Source: JANLTX01 sp049840835
GTDB taxonomy: Bacteria > Armatimonadota > Armatimonadia > Armatimonadales > Armatimonadaceae
Assembly: GCA_049840835.1 (NCBI GenBank)
Contig: JASGJG010000033.1
Coordinates: forward strand, 12,595-76,594
Reading direction: 5' to 3'
DNA: 64,000 bases
The notes beneath the pieces are model-generated. The model made no database searches. It saw only the letters and a list, made by a program, of their open reading frames with translations, and was not told where the DNA came from. This document shows, in pieces, positions 54,522 through 64,000 of this stretch (position 1 is its first letter; each line of letters opens with the position of its first letter). The position numbers and the translations under genes were made by a program.

Positions 54522-54983
54522 TTATGCCTCATCGCCAGCGGTGCCAGTTTGTTTCGAGCCTTCAACCTCGACAAGCTCCTTCGCGCCATCTTTGAAATAG
54601 CCTTCGTACAGCTCACAGAGGTGGTCCATGGAGCGGGAGAGGCGATCGAACCTGAGAACGATCAGCACATCAGCACCCCCATCCAGGCCCTCCAGCGCAT
54701 CCTGTAAACCTGGCCTTTGGTTCTTGCTACCCGAAGCCACATCGCGGCAGACCCTGATTAGCCTGAGCCCATGTTCAGCGCAGTATTGCGAGATCATCGC
54801 TTGCTGAGCATCTAGCGACATCCCTCCCGACGCTTGAGCATCCTTCAATACCCGGATGTAGCCGATCGCACGCCTTGGCTTGTCCCGGCTGGCTTCGCGC
54901 GAATCGTTCCCAGCGGAATGTTGGGCAACAATGTTGACTTTGTTCGAATCGTTCCCGGCGGGATGCTGCGTGAACCTTTTCAT
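54522..54983 (-). pseudogene. Truncated serine recombinase (resolvase N-terminal domain)
   Basis: From ATG 54,983 (MKRFTQHPAG), about 153 residues. The resolvase fold is clear: RAIGYIRVLKDAQASGGMSLDAQQAMISQYCAEHGLRLIRVCRDVASGSKNQRPGLQDALEGL, then VLIVLRFDRLSRS and YFKDGAKELVEVEG. In active enzymes the motif reads YxRVS with the catalytic Ser; here it is YIRVL, a single-base change that would abolish strand cleavage. The C-terminal DNA-binding and zinc-ribbon domains are absent. The N-terminal leader contains two copies of a 20-residue-scale unit (QHPAGNDS..., QHSAGNDS...). A remnant of a mobile element or a sequencing error at the key codon. Confidence 0.75.
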
Positions 54984-54990
54984 GACCTGA

Positions 54991-55023
54991 CCTCCATGCG
55001 GGGGCGTTCGCCCCACATGGAGG
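54991..55023 (-). promoter_or_regulatory. Hairpin covering the recombinase ribosome site
   Basis: On the minus strand CCTCCATG ... CATGGAGG form an 8-bp outer stem, with CCCC/GGGG inner pairs around a GAAC-type loop. The 3' arm contains GGAGG, 7 nt from the recombinase ATG, so folding would hide the ribosome site. It also follows directly after the VCBS stop and could slow transcription. Confidence 0.5.
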
Positions 55024-55026
55024 TGT

Positions 55027-55989
55027 TTAATTCCCGTTCACGTCTGCTGTGGCCACCCCCACCGGATCACCGCTGACAGGGACCAGGCTCTGCGAAAAAT
55101 TCGCATTCCCGACATTCAGGAGAACGCTGATGCTGTCACCGTAGCTGTTGGCCACCGCCAGATCACGGCGCCGATCGCCGTTGAAATCGCCGCCCACTAC
55201 CGTGTAGGGCCGCTTTCCCACCGGGATGGACCGGGCGGCACCGAACCCGCCCTTGCCGTCGCCCATCAGGACGGTGACTTCGTCGCTGCCGTTGTCTGCG
55301 GTCGCCACATCGAGCTTGCCATTGTCATCGAAGTCACCAGCAACTACCGACTGCGGTGACTTGCCGACGGAATATGTCTTGGCTGGCTCAAAGCCTGCGG
55401 CGCCCTTGCCCAGGACCACGCTGACGTTGTTGCTGCGGCTGTTGGCCACTACCAGATCTGGCTGTCCATCGGTGTTCAGGTCGGCGATGATGACGGAGTA
55501 CGGACCGTCGCCCACGGGCAGGTTGGTGGCGGCCGAAAATAACATCGCCGTGCTGGTGCCCCAAAGCACACTCACCGTATTGCTATCCAGGTTGGCGACA
55601 GCCAGATCCGCGATGCCGTCGCCGTTGAGATCTCCTGTTGCCACCGCGAGCGGGGAGTTGCCGACCGGCAGCGAGGGACCGCTCGTGAAGTCGCCGGAGC
55701 TGGTGCCCAGGAGCAAACTGACCGTGCCAGCGATGGCGTTGACGATGGCCAGATCCATGCGCTTATCGCGATCGAAGTCGCCTGCCGCGACGGCATAGGT
55801 ACCGGCGCCCCCTAGGACGGTGCGGCTCGGGATGGGTGGTAACGGATACGCGGTGGTGACCATATCGGGAGTCATGGCCATATCAGCCCTGGCCATATCG
55901 GGAGTAGGAGTGCCAGTACCTCCGCCTCCACTGCAGATCGCGGTCAAAGCGAGTGCAGCAGACAACACTGAAAAAGAAAAAGCATTCAT
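55027..55989 (-). CDS. VCBS/FG-GAP repeat exported protein
   Basis: 320 residues. The N-terminal MNAFSFSVLSAALALTAICSGGGG is a signal peptide with a Cys that may be lipidated, although the residue before Cys (Ile) is not a classic lipobox. A short TPTPDMARADMAMTPDM linker, a Myxococcota trait, leads to about seven FG-GAP/VCBS repeats of some 40 residues (GDFDRDKRMDLAIVNAIAGTVSLLLG, GDLNGDGIADLAVANLDSNTVSVLWG, and so on) with the DxNxDGxxD calcium-binding pattern. A beta-propeller surface protein, probably adhesive or binding. Confidence 0.87.
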   Translation of the reverse strand: MNAFSFSVLSAALALTAICSGGGGTGTPTPDMARADMAMTPDMVTTAYPLPPIPSRTVLGGAGTYAVAAGDFDRDKRMDLAIVNAIAGTVSLLLGTSSGDFTSGPSLPVGNSPLAVATGDLNGDGIADLAVANLDSNTVSVLWGTSTAMLFSAATNLPVGDGPYSVIIADLNTDGQPDLVVANSRSNNVSVVLGKGAAGFEPAKTYSVGKSPQSVVAGDFDDNGKLDVATADNGSDEVTVLMGDGKGGFGAARSIPVGKRPYTVVGGDFNGDRRRDLAVANSYGDSISVLLNVGNANFSQSLVPVSGDPVGVATADVNGN

Positions 55990-56112
55990 GGAGCCTCCGT
56001 AATCACAGCGGCAGAAAATCGCCCCGGAGTCGCCGCCCAGTCGACGACCCGCACCGGAGAGGACGCAGGTCCGTGCGCGCTGTTGCGCAAAAAAAAGCAG
56101 GTCCCCGCTGAA

Positions 56113-57015
56113 TCAGGGATCGCCACGCTGGAGGATGCGGCTCAAGCTCAGATCGAGCTGGCTGCGCAACAGGGCGATGAGGCCTGCGAGGTCTTGGTCG
56201 CTTAGCTGCAGACGCGCCTGCAGCTGTCGCCTGATATCCGCCAGCAAGAGTGAGTGCGCGTCGTCGAGCCAGCGCTTGACGGTCGAGCGATTCTTGCGAT
56301 ACAGGCCGCCGATCTGTTCCAGGGTGAGCCCATCCAGCAGCTGGAGCCGAAGTACGTTGATGTACTTGGCCGGTAGCGCGGTCAGCGCTGCCTGTAGTGT
56401 TGCCTTGACGTCTGCCTGGTAGCGCCGTTGCAATAGCGCAAGCTCTGCGCTGAGCGGCAGCGCGTCGGCTGGCAGCTCATCGAGCGGCTGCGTGCGCTGC
56501 GCCGGCGCCCCACGTCGGCTGCTGATGGCCGTGCGCAGCGCCACCACCCGCAGCCAGCCTTTCAGAGATCCGTGACCATTATACTGGGCAATCTTGGGCC
56601 GCTGACCCGCGGCGGCCACAAACAGCTTCTCACGCAGCGTCTGACAAAGCTCGGCTGCGACATCGGCCGGCAGCGCGCCGTGGGTGCGCTTCAGCGCCGC
56701 GGGAATCACCTGCAGATAGTGCCGCTCGAATGCCGCCAGGGCGGGTCCATCCCCTTGCTCACACGCGCACGCGAGGTACAGCTCCGCAGCATGAGGAACC
56801 ATCAGCACGTCTGGCTGTTGCGGCGGCGGCGCATCGGACGCGCGCTCTGCCAGGTGTCTGACGAAAGTCACAAACGGCAGCTCGACCTCTGGCCACGCAT
56901 TTTTGGCCGTAATAAAGATCTGACGCAAAGCGGCTTCCGTGGGGATCTGCTCCACTGCCAGAGATCGGGTGCAGTGTGTGCGGTATGCTTGCTCCATCGC
57001 CGTCAATATCCGCAT
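56113..57015 (-). CDS. ECF-like sigma-70 factor
   Basis: 300 residues. A region-2-like part (AAFERHYLQVIPAALK...ELCQTLREKLFV...YNGHGSLKGWLRVVALRTAISSRR, about 90-180) is followed by a region-4 helix-turn-helix (ATLQAALTALPAKYINVLRLQLLDGLTLEQIGGLYRKNRSTVKRWLDDAHSLLLADIRRQL). The length and long N-terminus are typical of sigma factors found beside Ser/Thr kinases in Myxococcota. It is divergent from the kinase gene 65 bp away, so the two probably share a promoter region and a regulatory circuit. Confidence 0.85.
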   Translation of the reverse strand: MRILTAMEQAYRTHCTRSLAVEQIPTEAALRQIFITAKNAWPEVELPFVTFVRHLAERASDAPPPQQPDVLMVPHAAELYLACACEQGDGPALAAFERHYLQVIPAALKRTHGALPADVAAELCQTLREKLFVAAAGQRPKIAQYNGHGSLKGWLRVVALRTAISSRRGAPAQRTQPLDELPADALPLSAELALLQRRYQADVKATLQAALTALPAKYINVLRLQLLDGLTLEQIGGLYRKNRSTVKRWLDDAHSLLLADIRRQLQARLQLSDQDLAGLIALLRSQLDLSLSRILQRGDP

Positions 57016-57080
57016 CGCTCCATGTTACACTAGCGAGGGCGATCCGTGGCCGCCGCCTGCGCCCCGTATCATGAGCTGCG

Positions 57081-59285
57081 ATGAGTGAGTGCGCGACGGA
57101 AAATACCTTGATCTGTTTCGTCGAGGGCCGCTTGTCCCAAGCGCACGGCCAGCGCCTGCAGACGCATATCGCAGAGTGTCCGGACTGTCGCAGGGTGCTC
57201 GCCGCGCTGGCCCATACGATCTCGGCGCCCGAGCTTATGCCACTTTACGCCGCGTCGCTGTCAGACCAGCGCCCGCTGTCAAGCGACACCGCGACCCCCT
57301 TTCAGCCACCACCCCAGATCGCGGAGTACCGCGTCGTAGAGCGACTGGGCCACGGCGCCATGGGTCAGGTATTTTTGGGCCACGATACGATCTTGGATCG
57401 GCCGGTCGCGATCAAGTTCCTGAGCGCCGCGCAGCCGGACGACCAGGCCCGCAGGCGGTTTTTGACTGAGGCGCGTGCCATCGCGCGGCTCCAGCACCCG
57501 AACGTAGTCAGCATCTACCGCATCGGTGAAGCGGCATCGCATCTATATCTGGTATCAGAGTTTGTCCGCGGCCAGAGTCTGGACAAGCTTACCAAGCCGA
57601 TTCCGTTTTGGCGTGCCCTGGAAATAGGAATCAGCCTGGCGCGCGGGTTGGAAGTAGCGCATCAACGCGGCGTCCTGCATCGCGACATCAAGCCATCCAA
57701 TGCGATCTTGCCGCACGAGGGCGAGGTCAAGCTGCTGGACTTCGGTCTGGCCAAGCTGGCCGCAGAGCCGGAGGACCTTTTCTTCAACGGACAGCCCGAG
57801 GCGCCGACAAGACCGGGGGCTCGCGACGAGAAATCTTCCGTAGATGCCGAGGCGCTGACCCAAAGTGGTGCCCTCGTGGGGACCCCGCGCTATGCCGCCC
57901 CTGAGATTTGGCGGGGCGAACGTGCGACGGCGCGCTCGGACATCTATGCGCTGGGCGCGCTGCTTTACGAGCTGTGTGCTGGCCACAGCCCCCACCACAC
58001 CGCAGTCAGCATGAGGGAATTGCAGCACCTGGTCCTGGGGCAGGAACCGCCGCCGCTGACCAGAGTGGTCTCGCCCATGCGCGCCGATTTTTCCGCGGTG
58101 GTGATGCGCTGCCTGCAGCGCCATCCCGAACAACGCTTCGCCAGTGCCGCCGCGCTTTGCACCGCGCTGGAACGGGTGCGAGCGAAACACCGCAGCAGAC
58201 TTCCCAGGAGGCTTGGTAGGGGTCTGGTGGCGCTCGTGGCAGCGGGGACCATCGCAGCTGCGCTTCGGCATGTTGCCATGCCAGTTCAGCCCTGCGGTTC
58301 CGACAATCCGTGCCCGATCGAAATGGAATGCCGCCACGACTCTGGTGCCTGCGTGCGTGCCCAACCCGGCTGGCACCCGCTGCCGCGCATGTCCAAGCCT
58401 CGCGGATATACGTGCGCCGCGTACGCTGCGGGAACCGCCTACGTCTTCGGAGGAGTGATGGAAGCGGCGGGCATCGGCTTTCAGCCGCCCATCGCATCCG
58501 TCGAGAAGTTCGACTTTCACCGCGCACGATGGTCGGCGGCTACGCCCATGCCAGTAGCCACCCTGGCCTCTGCCTGCGTCACCCTGCAGGACAAAATCTA
58601 CATCCTCGGCGGCCGGGTCGGCGTCGGGGCCGAGAGCAGCGAGAACTCCAACATCGTGCAGATCTATAACCCGGCCACGGACACGTGGGAGGCCGCGGAC
58701 AGAATGAACAGACTACGCGCCTGGGCCGGTGCTGCCGTGTTGGACGGAAAGATCTACGTGGTCGGTGGTGCCGGTCGGCGGACCAGCGCGCTGCCAAGCG
58801 GCTATGAGAACAGTGCCGAGGTCTACGACCCGCGCTCCGGCACCTGGAAGCTGCTTGATGCGCAGCTAGCCGCAGGTCGTTATATGCTTGGAGTCGTCAC
58901 GCACGGTGGGCGCCTGTACGCAGTGGGAGGAGCGAGCTGGCCGGCTCCCGGCGTCAAAGAGCCCGTGGTCGAGCACCGCTTGATTGAGTCGTGGGCCCCC
59001 GGGACTCCGACGTGGCAAGTGGTCGGGAACCTGAGCGAGCCGAGTCCGGCGCTGGAAGTCCTGCGCCAGAGCGATGGCGCGCTGCTGCTACTCGCGGCGC
59101 AGCGTCTTTATCGCACCACGCTGCCCGCAGGACGGCTCAGCGCGGTGAGTGCTCTGCCCAAAGGGGTGGCGGCGCACGACTCGGGAATCGTACTGACTCC
59201 TTATGGACTGCTTACAGCCGGTGGCGGCGGCTGGCTTTACGATCGAGCGCAGGTGTACCTGTACCGTTTTCCTGCGCCCCCGTAG
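57081..59285 (+). CDS. Ser/Thr protein kinase with zinc-finger N-terminus and Kelch sensor
   Basis: 734 residues. An N-terminal zf-HC2-like finger (H..HI..CPDC, about 25-45) of the anti-sigma type comes first. The kinase domain (about 78-345) has GHGAMGQVFLG, VAIKFL (Lys near 111), VLHRDIKPSN (about 199-208), LLDFGLAKL (about 217-225) and GTPRYAAPE. One transmembrane helix follows at about 375-395 (GLVALVAAGTIAAALRHV), and an exported C-terminus with Kelch beta-propeller repeats (AYVFGGVMEAAG, IYILGGRVGVG, IYVVGGAGRR, LYAVGGASWP). An anti-sigma-like finger on a kinase opposite an ECF sigma gene suggests a sensing circuit with that sigma factor; this is inference. Confidence 0.92.
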   Translation: MSECATENTLICFVEGRLSQAHGQRLQTHIAECPDCRRVLAALAHTISAPELMPLYAASLSDQRPLSSDTATPFQPPPQIAEYRVVERLGHGAMGQVFLGHDTILDRPVAIKFLSAAQPDDQARRRFLTEARAIARLQHPNVVSIYRIGEAASHLYLVSEFVRGQSLDKLTKPIPFWRALEIGISLARGLEVAHQRGVLHRDIKPSNAILPHEGEVKLLDFGLAKLAAEPEDLFFNGQPEAPTRPGARDEKSSVDAEALTQSGALVGTPRYAAPEIWRGERATARSDIYALGALLYELCAGHSPHHTAVSMRELQHLVLGQEPPPLTRVVSPMRADFSAVVMRCLQRHPEQRFASAAALCTALERVRAKHRSRLPRRLGRGLVALVAAGTIAAALRHVAMPVQPCGSDNPCPIEMECRHDSGACVRAQPGWHPLPRMSKPRGYTCAAYAAGTAYVFGGVMEAAGIGFQPPIASVEKFDFHRARWSAATPMPVATLASACVTLQDKIYILGGRVGVGAESSENSNIVQIYNPATDTWEAADRMNRLRAWAGAAVLDGKIYVVGGAGRRTSALPSGYENSAEVYDPRSGTWKLLDAQLAAGRYMLGVVTHGGRLYAVGGASWPAPGVKEPVVEHRLIESWAPGTPTWQVVGNLSEPSPALEVLRQSDGALLLLAAQRLYRTTLPAGRLSAVSALPKGVAAHDSGIVLTPYGLLTAGGGGWLYDRAQVYLYRFPAPP

Positions 59286-59447
59286 CTTGGCGCCAAGCGG
59301 CGCGCTTTGATATGCGTAGTGCCAGGGCTCGATGAAGTTTCGATGAAGAGGCGTCGCGGCAGTACGCCGATCATTATCCTAGAGCCGTGCAGACCTCAAC
59401 CGCAGCCGGTCATCACAGCCCGATGGCGCAGCACCAAGCGCGCTAAC

Positions 59448-60182
59448 ATGCTGGCGAGTCTCCTCCACCAGGCGCTGCGTGCGCTGGCCCGCAACAAGCT
59501 GCGCAGCACCTTGTCCGTTCTTGGCGTGAGCATCGGTGCCGCGGCGGTCATCTGCACCATTGCGCTGGGCAACGGCGGTGCCGCGGCGCTGCAAAAAGAG
59601 CTGGCTGGACTTGGTGACAACCTCGTGTGGGTGGAAGCCGGCGGACGCACCCGCGATGGAGTGCGCCTGGGCGCACACAAGACCAAGACGCTGCTGGAGT
59701 CTGATGCGGTAGCCATCGTAGAGCAGCTCTCCCTCATCGAAAAAGTGTCGCCGCAGGCCGATGGCAAAGCGCAGGTGATCTTCGGCAATACCAACTGGAG
59801 CACTTCGATCAAAGGGGTGTCGCGCGAGTATTTCGAGATCCGGCGCTGGACGCTGGAATCCGGCGTGGCATTCAATCAGGTCGATGTCGAGCGCGCGGCC
59901 AACGTCTGTGTGCTGGGGCAGACCGTGCTGCGCATCCTTTTTCCGGATGAGGAGCCGCTGGGAAAATACATCCGCGTAAATCACCTGCCGTGCGAAGTGA
60001 TCGGCACCCTGATGGCCAAAGGACAGTCGGCCACCGGGCAAGATCAGGACGATCAGGTGTTCATGCCGTTTACGACGGTGCAGCGCAAGGTGACGGGCGA
60101 GCTGGCTGGACGACATTCAGTGCTCGGCGATCTCTGCCGAGCTGGTGCCCCTGGCCGCCGAGCAGGTCAGCGCCTTGTTGCG
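59448..60182 (+). CDS. MacB-like ABC transporter permease, 3' end replaced by fold-back
   Basis: From ATG 59,448: LLHQALRALARNKLRSTLSVLGVSIGAAAVICTIALGNG is the N-terminal membrane helix and MacB_PCD start. It continues through GLGDNLVWVEAGGRTRDGVR, VSPQADGKAQVIFGNTNWSTSIKGVSREYFEIR and IRVNHLPCEVIGTLMAKGQSATGQDQDD. A one-base break near 60,105 then gives LDDIQCSAISAELVPLAAEQVSALLRQ, normal family sequence, up to about 60,182. There the contig reverses. The C-terminal FtsX transmembrane domains are missing. Such permeases form tripartite efflux or lipoprotein-type ABC systems; no ATPase gene is in view. Confidence 0.85.
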
Positions 60183-60760
60183 CCAGCCAGCTCGCCCCCG
60201 TCACCTTGCGCTGCACCGTCGTAAACGGCATGAACACCTGATCGTCCTGATCTTGCCCGGTGGCCGACTGTCCTTTGGCCATAGGATGATCACTTCGCAC
60301 GGCAGGTGATTTACGCGGATGTATTTTCCGCGGCTCCTCATCCGGAAAAAGGATGCGCACACGGTCTGCCCCAGCACGCAGACGTCGCCCTCGACATCGA
60401 CCTGATTGAATGCCACGCCGGACTCCCAGCGTCCGCGCCGGATCTCGAGATCTCGCGCGAGGCGTTGGTATTCCGAGATTGGCGCTTTCCGCGATCGCGG
60501 CGACACTTTTTCGATGAGGGAGAGCTGCTCTACGATGGCTACCGCATCAGACTCCAGCAGCGTCTTGGTCTTGTGTGCGCCCAGGCGCGCTCGTCGCGGG
60601 TGCGTCCGCCGGCTTCCACCCCACACGAGGTTGCTCTTTGCAGCGCCGCGGCACCGCCGTTGCCCAGCGCAAGGACACCGATGCTCACGCCAAGACGGGA
60701 CAAGGTGCTGCGCAGCTTGTTGCGGGCCAGCGCACGCAGGCACTGGAGACTCGCCAGCAT
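60183..60760 (-). pseudogene. Fold-back copy of the MacB-like permease 5' part
   Basis: Reverse-complement of the permease coding start, with the ATG equivalent at 60,760. It is 578 nt where the original has 662, with frame broken many times. Not an independent gene. Confidence 0.9.
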
Positions 60761-60920
60761 GTTAGCGCGCTTGGTGCTGCGCCATCGGGCTGTGATGACC
60801 GGCTGAGGTCTGCGCGGCTATTATAGGATAATAATCGGCGTACTGCCGCGACGCCTCTTCCATCGAAACTTCATCGAGCCCTGGCACTACGCATATCAAA
60901 GCGCGCCACTTGGCGGACAA

Positions 60921-63016
60921 GTTACGGGGGCGCGGAACAACCCCGTACGCCTGCACTCAATAATTAAGGGCTCCGGCCCCGCCGCCCAGTGAGCCACGGT
61001 GACGGAGTAAGTCCCAATTCCCGCAAGTCGTGCGCCGCCACCTTCGGCAGGCGCTCGCCGCGTCAGCCGTCCTGCGGCAGCGTGGTGATGGAGCGCTGCG
61101 CGCAAGAAGTCAGCAGCGCCATCGCTCTGGCACGGGTTTTGCGGCGCCGGTGACGCTGACCCGGCGCCTTGGCGTTCGGTGCGGAACGCCGTTTCATCGA
61201 GGCCGGTGCTGGACGGCAGCTCGACGCCAAGCCCGCCGCTCGCCTCCTTGGTGCGTGCAGGGCGCGTGCGCGTGACGACGACGTAAGCGACCTGCGGCTA
61301 GCTGCGCGCGTCGAGCAGCTCCGGGTGCCGGAGCGCCAGGTCGTAGACCTCGGCGCTGCTGATGGCACCTCGGCGGCGCCCATGGTCCGCCGACCGGCAC
61401 CACCGAGCCACGTAGATCTTCCGTCCAACACGGCAGCACCGGCCGGGCGCATAGTGTGTTTGGGTCTCACGGCCCCTACGTGTCCGTGGCCGGGTTGTGA
61501 ATCTGCACGATGTTGGAGTTCTCGCTGCTCTCACCCGGCCGCCGAGATTTTGTCCTGCAGGGTGATCACAAGGCCCGGGTGGCTCTTGGCATGGGCGTAG
61601 CCGCCGTACGGTGAAAGTCGAACTTCTCGACGGATGCGATGGGCGGCTGAAAGCCGATGCCCGCCGCTTCCATCACTCCTCCGAAGACGTAGGCGGTTCC
61701 CGCAGCGGCGCGCGGCGTATCCGCCTTGGACATGCGCGGCAGCAGTACCAGCCGGGTTGGGCACGCACGCAGGCACCAGAGTCGTGGCGGCATTCCATTT
61801 CAATCGGGCACGGATTGTCGGAACCGCAGGGCTGAACTGGCATGGCAACATACAGTAGCGCAGCTGCGATGGTCCGCTGCCACGAGCGCCACCAGACCCT
61901 CCAAGCCTCGTGCTGCGGTGTTCGCTCGCACCCGTTCCAGCGCGGTCAAAGCGCAGCGGCGCCTGGCGAAGCGTTGTTCGGGATGGCGCTGCAGGCAGCA
62001 CCACCACCGCGGAAAGGCACGGCATGGGCGAGACCACTCTGGTCAGCGGCGGCGGTTGCCTGCCCCAGGACCAGGTGTGCGATTCCCCTCATGCTGCAGG
62101 TGTGCCGTGTGGTGGGGGCTGTGGCCAGCGCGCGGCTCAAATTGAGGCGGCGCGCCCAGCGCCATTGATCTCCGAGCGCGCCGTGCGCACGTTCCCGCCC
62201 CGCCAAATCTCAGGGGCGGCGTCGCGCGGGGTCCCGCGGGCACCACTTTGGGCAGCACCTCGCATCTACGGAAGATTTCTCGTCGCGAGCCCCGGTACTG
62301 TCGGCGACCTGGGCTGTCCGTTGAAGAAAAGGTCCTCCGGCTCTGCGGCCAGCTTGGCCAGACCGAAGTCCAGCAGCTTGACCTCCACGTGCGGCAGAAT
62401 CGCATTGGATGGCTTGATGTCGCGATGCGGCGCACATTGATGCGCTACTTCCAACCCGCGCGCCAGGCTGATTCCTATTTCCAGGGCACGCCAAAACGGA
62501 ATCGGCTTCGGTAAGCTTGTCCAGACTCTGGCCGCGGACAACTCTGATACCATATAGATGCGATGCCGCTTCACCGATGCGGTAGATGCTGACTACGTTC
62601 GGGTGCTGGAGCCGCGCGATGGCACGCGCCTCAGTCAAAAACCGCCTCAGGGCCTGGTCGTCCGGCTGCGCGGCGCTCCAGGAACTTGATCGCGACCGGC
62701 CGATCCAAAATCGTATCGTGGCCCAAAAATACCTGACCAATCGCAGCAGTGGCCGGTCGCTCTACGACGCGGTACTCCGCGATCTGGGGTGGTGGCTGAA
62801 AGGGGGTCGCGGTGTCGCGGGGCGCTGGTCTGACAGCGACGCGGCGTAAAGTGGCGTAAGCTCCGGGCGCGAATCGTATGGGCCAGCGCGGCGCCCTCCG
62901 ACGGTCCGGTAGGATGTCGGTCTGCAGGCGCTGGCCGCGGGCGTGCGCCTTCAGAAACAGCACGGCCCTCGACGAAACGGAGTCCAAAAAGTAGTTTCCG
63001 TCGCGCACTCACTCAT
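60921..63016 (-). pseudogene. Fold-back copy of the Kelch Ser/Thr kinase gene
   Basis: Start equivalent at 63,016 and stop region near 60,921. It is about 2,096 nt against 2,205 in the original. Kinase and Kelch blocks are recognisable in short pieces in all three frames. An artefactual duplicate. Confidence 0.9.
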
Positions 63017-63073
63017 CGCAGCTCATGATACGGGGCGCAGGCGGCATCGCCCTCGCTAGTGTAACATGGAGCG

Positions 63074-63956
63074 ATGCGATTGTGACGGCGACGACAAGCG
63101 TGCCGCACTGCACCCAATCTCTGGCGGTCGGCGCAATCCCGCCGGAAGCCGCTTTGCGTCAAATCTTATTACGGCCAAAAATGCGTGGCCAGAGGTCGAG
63201 CTGCCGTTTGTGACTTTCGTCAGACACGCCTGGCAGAGCGCGCGTCCGATGCGCCGCCGCCGCAACGGCCAGACGTGCTGATGGTTCCTCATGCTGCGGA
63301 GCTGTACCTCGCGTGCGCGTGTGAGCAAGGGGATGGGACCCGCCCTGGCGGCATTCAAGCGGCACTATCTGCAGGTGATTCCCGCGGCACTGAAGCGCGC
63401 CCACGGCGCGCTGCCGGCCGATGTCGGCCACCGAGCTTTGTCAGACGCTGCGTGGTTTGTGGCCGCCGCGGGTCAGCGGCCCAAGATTGCCCAGTATAAT
63501 GGTCACGGATCTCTGAAAGGCTGGCTGCGGGTGGTGGCGCTGCGCACGGCCATCAGCAGCCGACGTGAGCGGGAGCCGCGCGCACGCAGCCGCTCGATGA
63601 GCTGCCAGCCGACGCGCTGCCGCTCAGCGCAAGAAGCTTGCGCTATTGCAACGGCGCTACCGGCTGAATTCAAGGCAACACTACAGGCAGCGCTGGGCCC
63701 GCATCTCCGCCAAGTACATCAACGTACTTCGGCTCCAGGCTGCCGATGGCTCGCCCTCAAAATCGGCGGCCTGTATCGCAAGAATCGCTCGACCAGTCAA
63801 GCGCTGCTCGACGACGCGCACTCCGCTTGCTGGCGGATATCAGGCGACAGCTGCAGGCGCGTCTGCAGCTAAGCGACCGAGACCTCGCAGGCCTCATCGC
63901 CCTGTTGCGCAGCCAGCTCGATCTGAGCCGCATCCTCCAGCGTGGCGATCCCTGAT
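63074..63956 (+). pseudogene. Fold-back copy of the ECF-like sigma gene
   Basis: Start equivalent ATG 63,074 and stop TGA 63,954-63,956. It is 883 nt against 903. Fragments such as YNGHGSLKGWLRVVALRTAISSR are exact, but frames change repeatedly. An artefactual duplicate. Confidence 0.9.
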
Positions 63957-64000
63957 TCAGCGGGGACCTGCTTTTTTGCGCAATAACGGCGCACGATACA

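Larger units (their letters stand above)
60183..63995. repeat. Inverted, error-rich copy of 56,071-60,109
   Basis: The sequence from 60,183 is the reverse complement of the DNA ending at 60,109, running back to about 56,071. The arms are separated by a 73-nt unique loop. The right arm is about 5-6 percent shorter (about 3,813 against 4,039 nt). The differences are mostly small deletions, often in homopolymers. This pattern fits a template-complement fold-back read that was assembled without correction, not a biological duplication. Confidence 0.92.

Noticed and set aside
54399..54707. Small plus-strand protein with a hydrophobic segment
   Set aside because: Most of it is the antisense of the recombinase gene, and it has no ribosome site or family match.
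60183..63995. Second sigma factor/kinase/permease operon
   Set aside because: It is the reverse complement of the first, with scattered deletions and broken frames; a fold-back artefact explains it.
1..64000. tRNA, rRNA or riboswitch
   Set aside because: No cloverleaf, rRNA core or known riboswitch core was recognised by eye on either strand; a covariance-model scan would be needed to exclude them.

Overview
The window looks like an assembled long-read contig, probably from a metagenome, in which DNA from two unrelated bacteria has been joined. Positions 1 to about 40,700 come from an Armatimonadota-like organism. The best marker is a type IV pilin-like/DUF1559 protein whose N-terminus has the phylum's typical FPVFAQARDKARQTSCLSN pattern; GntR-LacI regulators with TGGTATAGTCCA operators agree with this. 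Positions about 40,700 to 64,000 look like Myxococcota: a FHA plus sigma-54 activator, a Ser/Thr kinase with a Kelch sensor next to an ECF-type sigma factor, and a VCBS-repeat surface protein with a 'DMA..PDM' linker. At the join, sbcC (plus strand) and a POT transporter gene (minus strand) are both cut in mid-gene at the same point, with no mobile element between them.

Segment A (1-40,700). It opens with tig-clpP-clpX, a terminator and rfbD. Two paralogous membrane-anchored helical-repeat proteins and a TPR-GGDEF diguanylate cyclase follow. Next comes a catabolic locus built on two divergent strands. The minus strand carries hpd, a fumarylacetoacetase-family hydrolase and hmgA. The plus strand carries an acyl-CoA ligase, phhA, a lone E2 acyltransferase, etfBA, a membrane Fe-S ETF:quinone oxidoreductase, two acyl-CoA dehydrogenases, prpD/prpB/prpC-like methylcitrate-cycle genes and a fadN-like bifunctional beta-oxidation enzyme. 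Together they would carry phenylalanine and tyrosine to fumarate and acetoacetate, and acyl-CoA and propionyl-CoA to central metabolism, with electrons passing from acyl-CoA dehydrogenases through ETF to the quinone pool. After these lie a PhoPQ-type secreted hydrolase, a DUF1361 protein, five copies of an unrecognised two-helix membrane protein family, the pilin-like gene, an apparently autoregulated GntR-LacI repressor, and sbcD/sbcC separated by a 127-bp MITE-like element. Several genes (CoA ligase, phhA, sbcD, sbcC) have frameshifts that look like residual long-read indels.

Segment B (40,700-64,000). It holds a POT transporter with a degenerate GGDEF gene, a lipoprotein CHAP hydrolase, and a FHA/sigma-54 activator that has lost its Walker A half. 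The most interesting part is a pair of paralogous large exported proteins. Each has a signal peptide, a beta-rich barrel-like N-domain, a Cys-paired stalk and a helical linker, and ends in a different toxin-like C-terminus. Each is followed by a small gene whose start overlaps its stop, as expected for an immunity gene. I could not match this architecture to a named secretion or toxin system, and it is the best candidate for an undescribed one. Beyond it are unrecognised proteins, a 42-bp-period array of AGCACGATATATCGTGCT palindromes, a truncated serine recombinase without its catalytic serine, a VCBS protein, and a sigma factor/kinase/MacB-like locus.

From 60,183 to the end, the sequence is the reverse complement of about 56,071-60,109, with many small deletions. 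It folds back around a 73-nt loop that itself continues the macB gene. This is almost certainly a read or assembly fold-back artefact, so genes there should not be counted twice.
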